Positions 59,101 through 64,000 of a stretch of DNA of 64,000 nt are shown one piece after another (position 1 is the stretch's first letter; each line of letters opens with the position of its first letter). A program made the translations under genes and the position numbers. The DNA is from Gnomoniopsis sp. IMI 355080 (taxonomy: Eukaryota > Ascomycota > Sordariomycetes > Diaporthales > Gnomoniaceae), in contig JAPEVC010000179.1 of assembly GCA_027946555.1 (NCBI GenBank), positions 1-64,000 of the forward strand, written 5' to 3'. The notes below the pieces were generated by a model that was not told the DNA's origin, searched no databases, and saw nothing but the letters and a program-made list of their open reading frames with translations.

Positions 59101-59891
59101 TGTTCGTCGAGTCACTCGCCGGCAAAGCAGGCGCTCTCCACGGTCTCGCGCAAGACTCGACGCCTTTCAAGTTCGACGAGGAGAACACAGCCGGCAATTA
59201 CTTCGGTCACCAGCTTATGAAGGCCGGCTATAACTTCCACGGCAATGAGCCCATGTACTCTGGCATCACAGGAGAAGAGTTCGCCGCCGACATATACATT
59301 GGTGTCGTCTATTACCAGCGTCTGCGCCACATGGTCAACGACAAGTATCAAGTGCGTACCACGGGACCTGTCGTCCCGCTCACTGGTCAACCTATCAAGG
59401 GTCGAAAGAAGGGTGGCGGTATTCGCGTAGGCGAGATGGAGCGCGACGCGCTGCTAGCACACGGCACAGCCTTCCTATTGCAGGATCGTCTGCTGAACTG
59501 CTCCGATTACACCAAGACTTGGATATGCCGCAAGTGCGGGTCGTTTTTGTCCGTGCAGCCCACGGTCACTCCGTACGTCGCTAAGAAGAAGACGATTGAT
59601 ACCGTTCGCTGCAGAAATTGTGCACGCAGACTGGACGATGAGACGATCACCGAGGTGGACGGGGAGATATGGGAGGATGGTCAGGGGAATCAATGGGTGG
59701 GCGGCGAAGATGTGACTGTTATAGCTGTGCCTGGTGCGTTGAAATACTTGGATGTGGAGCTGGCGGCTATGGGTGTTAAGCTGAAATATCACATTGACGC
59801 GGCGGATAAGGATCGACCAGGGAGGAAGATGGTCAGAACGGGGCTGGATGAGTGGCAGAAGGGGACGCAGGCTTTGACGGCTTCCTCATAA
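56120..59891 (+). CDS. RPA135: RNA polymerase I second-largest subunit RPA135
   Basis: Two exons, 56120-56590 and 56652-59891, give 1236 aa; the 61-bp intron ends CACAAAG. Family blocks run in order: YRGKLTATLEYRINDGDP, EELGGYFIVNGNEKIIRLL, GFLCPVHTPDGSPCGLLNHL (the RNA polymerase beta signature region), QMGKQTMGTPG, GYDMDDAMILNKSA (near 780), SRHGQKGVAS (near 931) and a C-terminal zinc finger with CRKC (about 1116) and CRNC (about 1144). These features and the length (yeast RPA135 is 1203 aa) identify the Pol I form rather than Pol II or III. It forms half the active centre that transcribes the 35S rDNA in the nucleolus. A probable 5'-UTR intron precedes it (56016-56104). Confidence 0.97.
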
Positions 59892-60293
59892 AGGTAGGGC
59901 GTATGTATATACCACCTTTCTCAATGTTCAAACATTTTTCAATTCAGCCTCGAGAGGGGTCGTGGTGGAATTAAGCCTCCTCGGCTATGGATTCGGGGCA
60001 GGCACGTATGCAGCATCCTTGTGAGTTGATGCGTCTCGTGCTTACGGGACGTCTTGATTAGGCACTGAAGGCTCAATACTGCACTTTTGTGGGTCTCAAG
60101 GTCAGGTGGCTGCATCAAGCATCAAACTCTTCGTACACGGCCCTCTGCCAGCTCGGCGCCTGCAGCTTTCGTCGAACTGGAGTTTGTAGGCCCAATACCA
60201 ATACAGCACACGGTTCGCGGCGCTTTAAGACAGCCCATCCTGTTCACTGCGAGCTACCCTGACCTTGACAGCTATATTCGATCACAAGCGCCC
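59892..60293. other. Intergenic RPA135 / HET gene
   Basis: About 400 bp. The HET reading frame is open back to 60087 without an ATG, so an upstream exon or simply an open leader is possible. The 3' end of RPA135 and the promoter of the HET gene must share it. Confidence 0.5.
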
Positions 60294-62234
60294 ATGGCGC
60301 AGGATGAACAGCTCTCGCGACCTTCCGACTCCAATACATACGCATACCAACCGTTCCCAGATGATTCCCACATCCGCGTCCTCGTCCTCAACCCTGGTGA
60401 GGATGACGACCCATTGTCGGGATTCATGGAGATGAGTTGCCTGACCGTGCGGCGTCAGGCCTCCGCGACACCTCACGTCAGGTGGTCGGCAGACCGTCCA
60501 TTCGAGGCCATTTCCTATGTATGGGGATCGAACATCATGGATCACACTATCCTGTTAGACGGCAAGGTCCACCAGATAACGGCTAATCTGAGTGACGCGC
60601 TTCATCAATGTCGCCTGCCCGATCAACCTCGCGCGCTGTGGGCGGACTCGATATGTATCAACCAGATCGATCTGAAAGAAAAGGGTGCCCAGGTTGCGCT
60701 GATGGGTCGGATCTATTCGTGTTCCCAGCGAACCTTAATTTGTTTGGGAACTGACCCGGAGGATCGAGACCACGCTCAGGAAGCACTTTCGGTCCTTTGG
60801 GATACCAATGAGATGATGGAACGCATCTTCCAGGATTCCGATTTCTCTTGGGAAATTGATGGCTTTCCGCAGCCCCATCTAGCCGAACCTTTGGTTGACG
60901 ATCAACGATGGCAGTCACTTAGCATTATGACGAAGCTCGACTGGTTCCATCGAGGCTGGGTTGTGCAAGAGGTAGCCTTGGGAGTTGATGCTCTCTTACT
61001 TTGGGCAGGTGTCGATATCCCGTGGCCGTTTTTGAGCAGAGCTGAGCATTGGTACACATGGCGCTTGCGACAAATGATTGACAAGCCAGATATCTCGAAC
61101 TTCATGCTTCACGGCTTACATCACTATATCTACCGCCATCAGCGACATGCTGAAGCTCAAACTTTACTCACAACAGATATCAAATCCTGTAGCATACTCT
61201 GGGCTCTCGATTACGCTAGAATCTACAGCATTAGCGATCCCCGAGACAGAGTCTATGCTTTCCAAGCCTTGCCGTTTGTGAAGAAACCAATACCTTCTCT
61301 GCAGCCTGATTACGAGCAATCGTACCTGAGGATATATCAAGACTTCGCTGTCAAGTACTTGGAACTTACCAGCAACCTAAACATCTTGTTGTGCGTTGCA
61401 CACAATGAGCAGACTCTGGACAACACTCAAGCAAGCTCCTGGGTTCCGAATTGGAACATCGGCCCGACAGATGTTAATCCGCGGGCCTTGGAAGAGGTTA
61501 CCGGCTTTGGCTGCATATCCACAGACTTACGCCAATTCACCATTATTGACGAGAAAGCTGGCACTTCGCCCTATCTGCAGGTCCGGGCCGTCATTTTTGA
61601 CTCCATTAGATTCACTTCGAGTCCGATTGAAGATCACTGGACAATTGAGGATGCAACTACAATATGGAAGCAAATGAAAGAGCTCAATTGGCTTCCCTCG
61701 GGTGACGATGGCTCCAACGCATTACATCATAGCCACGCACGGGAATTCGTGAAAGCACTTACTAACGGGCAGTGGAGCGGATCTTCTCTTGCAGACTGGG
61801 CCATGCTCCTGGATATGTATGCTGGGATTCTCAACAACGACAATGTGCAAGAGTCGGGCATCGCAAACAATGTGGACATAGCTGCTAAAGTACAGTTTTT
61901 CCATCAGAAGACGATGAAAGATCTCGTTTGTTCAAAGATCTTCATACTTGGCCGAGGACAATTCGGGCTCGGCCCATGGATCGCCAAGGAAGGCGATATA
62001 TGCGCTTTCGTCTTTGGGGTTGAGTTGCCACTCATCCTCCGAAATATCCCTGGGGTAAAGACTCATCACTACAAAGTGATCGGCCCTGCATATACTGTAA
62101 GTAAGCAGAAGGGCGATTATGATGAACCGGTGGGTATGAATCAATTTTGTGCGTGGAATGACTGGGACGAGCTTCGCGAAAGCCAAGGATGGGAGCACTT
62201 GGATTTAGAAGTAGACGAAATCGTGCTTGAGTGA
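60294..62234 (+). CDS. HET-domain (heterokaryon incompatibility) protein
   Basis: Single-exon gene of 646 aa from the first in-frame ATG (MAQDEQLSRPSD). The HET domain shows all three conserved blocks: FEAISYVWGS (about 71-80), ALWADSICINQ (about 114-124) and WFHRGWVVQEVAL (about 217-229). A long C-terminal region with DPRDRVYAF and SWVPNWN is typical of this fungal family. HET proteins can trigger cell death when incompatible hyphae fuse and resemble TIR domains in fold; most family members have unproven roles. It has no ankyrin, NACHT or WD repeat partner domain. The same frame is open to 60087, adding up to 69 codons, but lacks an ATG. Its neighbour RPA135 is a conserved single-copy gene, and the HET gene is probably accessory. 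Confidence 0.93.
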   Translation: MAQDEQLSRPSDSNTYAYQPFPDDSHIRVLVLNPGEDDDPLSGFMEMSCLTVRRQASATPHVRWSADRPFEAISYVWGSNIMDHTILLDGKVHQITANLSDALHQCRLPDQPRALWADSICINQIDLKEKGAQVALMGRIYSCSQRTLICLGTDPEDRDHAQEALSVLWDTNEMMERIFQDSDFSWEIDGFPQPHLAEPLVDDQRWQSLSIMTKLDWFHRGWVVQEVALGVDALLLWAGVDIPWPFLSRAEHWYTWRLRQMIDKPDISNFMLHGLHHYIYRHQRHAEAQTLLTTDIKSCSILWALDYARIYSISDPRDRVYAFQALPFVKKPIPSLQPDYEQSYLRIYQDFAVKYLELTSNLNILLCVAHNEQTLDNTQASSWVPNWNIGPTDVNPRALEEVTGFGCISTDLRQFTIIDEKAGTSPYLQVRAVIFDSIRFTSSPIEDHWTIEDATTIWKQMKELNWLPSGDDGSNALHHSHAREFVKALTNGQWSGSSLADWAMLLDMYAGILNNDNVQESGIANNVDIAAKVQFFHQKTMKDLVCSKIFILGRGQFGLGPWIAKEGDICAFVFGVELPLILRNIPGVKTHHYKVIGPAYTVSKQKGDYDEPVGMNQFCAWNDWDELRESQGWEHLDLEVDEIVLE

Positions 62235-64000
62235 AGCAGCGATACTTGGAAATTACTCACCGTGACTAAGTCTATAGTTGCCATGACTTCCGGTGTAGGT
62301 ACCAGCTCCGCTCATTCCACATGTGCAGCACTAGCAGTTCTTGTCCTGAACTGCCTCCTCCCTTTTCTCCTCCTTCTTGCTTGCGCCTCGAGCTGGATCT
62401 CACCCTGTGGCCTTGTACCTAAACCTAGCTCATTGATGTCTCCTCGTGACATCAACTAGCAGGTGACATGGGAAGTTTGTATACGATAATTGTAAGTCCT
62501 CTATTTAGTTCACAGGGGCTTATAGAGAAAAACATTTGCCAAGTGGATTCAGATCTAGCTGAAGTGGTTCAGAATCAAGCAATTCAGACAGAGACTCTCG
62601 TCATGGGCATCGATTTCTACCTACTGAAGCCTATATTATGCATGAATTCTTGCTGCCAATTCGAGGTACAAGAGTTCGGGGTGGTGCTTTCCAGGTGCCG
62701 GTTCTATAACAATAATATCAAACAATTAATATATCATACCTACTCATAACTACTTCTTGAAAGCTTTAGTAATATCGATTCAAGTCAAAGCACAGCTAGA
62801 CTTCAGGAACTACAAGCTAGGGCATGGCAAGTTTGGATAGTCTATTGCCGCGGCGTGAAACGACTTCAATTATCAGTCACAACCGCGTTCATTTTGAAAG
62901 TTCTTACGCGTCTTTGGACGGGTTTCTGCTCCAGCCACTTGTCTGCATCAGGCGCAAAATGCTGTAGAAACTGAGCCTTTTCTAGCTCCTTTCATCCGTG
63001 AAGCCAATTCTGAGAATGAAAGACATCTTGTGCACCAAAACAAATTAGCTACGAGCAGCTACCTGTAGTTCATTCGATATGGGTTTGGCGTTGCATGTGT
63101 GTCAAAGCAGGTATATCACGACTCGATGCTCATTGCTCACGCAAACCGGTGACACCACTGAAAATCTTGCGCATACTTAGGAGATGATATCCCCTCAACA
63201 CAAGACATTTGAAGGACAGAATAAGGCGTCGTGGCATCCATTAGACAAGAGAATGATGATCTGAACTCACTTCGAATAAGTTCCTTCATTGTGAGCTCAA
63301 AGCTGAAGGCCCTTCCAATGGGTATTGCATTGATGCTCCCTTGCCTATCACTATTGCGAGTCTTCTCACAGACTCTCTTGTCTCTGCCACAAGGTTGTCA
63401 AATTGTAAGTGTTTGTCTCTTTCAAATAGAGACAAGACGCACATAGACCCTAAAAAAGCTCCCTTACATCGGAAAGCATCCGAAAGACAGGATCGAACAA
63501 CATGAAGTCCCGAGGTCCTTCGTCAGGCCCTTGTCTGGGAAGGCCTGATTCTACCCAAGGTAAGACTTGATGAGGTAGTTCAAAATCAGGGATATCAAAC
63601 TTATCATGGTATTGCACAGATGCTCAGAACTTGTCCCGCAATACCTGCCCATATGCTGCGCGGCCATGGAGAGCACGGGCGATAGGCTACGGTACATAGT
63701 ATAACCCACATGTGCATCTTGGCGTACAGGAAAAGCAATTTGTCGCAATCAAACGATTGAGCGCCACCGAAACCGGTCAGTGGCTGGTATAGTGTACCGC
63801 ATTCTGGATTGACAGATTTGAGAGATGCTGTCAAAAGCCATGCTTTCTCCTTTTAGTTACACAGTGTCGCGCAGAGCAGGCATTTGGCAGCCAGCAACCT
63901 TGGAAGTTAGTCTCTCTTCTTGTGCACCAGCTGTCATGCACCTTTCCGTCATGCTGCGCAGACGCGAGGGGCTTTGGTGTCTTGGATATATTTCCTGGTC
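62235..64000. other. Intergenic to window end
   Basis: Only short ORFs without domains on either strand. AT-richer toward 62700-63600. No repeat, tRNA or transposon feature recognised. Confidence 0.5.

Noticed and set aside
60087..60293. N-terminal extension of the HET protein
   Set aside because: The frame is open but begins at a non-ATG codon; first ATG is 60294.

Overview
The window comes from the nuclear genome of a filamentous ascomycete (Pezizomycotina). The evidence is short spliceosomal introns (about 50-105 bp, one of 207 bp, mostly GTRNGT...CTRAC/CTGAC...YAG), single-gene transcription units on both strands, and fungal families such as a HET-domain protein, a Zn(II)2Cys6 regulator, a Cu-only GPI-anchored SOD and KAR9. 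A class such as Dothideomycetes is only a guess. I assembled exons by hand so that reading phase is preserved at every junction. No tRNA, rRNA, CRISPR, intact transposon or telomeric repeat was seen.

Layout. 1-5 kb: a KAR9-like spindle-orientation protein on the minus strand. 5-11.5 kb: a long gene-poor divergent intergenic region with microsatellites and a perfect 6 x 14-bp tandem repeat, leading to a Zn(II)2Cys6 transcription factor (four exons, zinc cluster split by an intron). 14.6-16.4 kb: a DUF202 membrane protein (5' end unresolved) head-to-head with a tiny three-exon gene for V-ATPase subunit f. 17.5-23.3 kb: a seven-exon 1774-aa ankyrin protein with an N-terminal domain that looks like a nucleotidyltransferase fold. 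24.3-27.4 kb: a MARVEL-type four-TM protein and a molybdenum-cofactor-sulfurase-like PLP enzyme lacking the MOSC domain. 30.7-31.7 kb: a secreted Cu-only superoxide dismutase.

32-37.5 kb is gene-poor. It holds an alpha/beta-hydrolase pseudogene fragment, an array of ACCAGT/ACTGGT words and a CCTAGG/GGTACC motif cluster. 37.5-38.9 kb holds four consecutive small ORFs, each with one transmembrane helix followed by an Arg-Arg-Arg tail. They are the most unusual coding feature here and may be an undescribed micro-membrane-protein cluster or a mis-seen multi-exon gene.

39-62 kb is dense with conserved housekeeping genes: OST2/DAD1 (oligosaccharyltransferase), a GRASP Golgi protein, TGS1 (RNA cap trimethylation), DOP1/Dopey (endosome-Golgi traffic, 1876 aa), ARL8 (lysosome/vacuole GTPase, with a 20-nt micro-exon) and RPA135 (RNA polymerase I second-largest subunit). 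A HET-domain gene follows. OST2, GRASP, DOP1 and ARL8 all act in the secretory/endomembrane system, but they are separately transcribed and nothing shows co-regulation. All family assignments rest on recognised sequence motifs, not on database searches.
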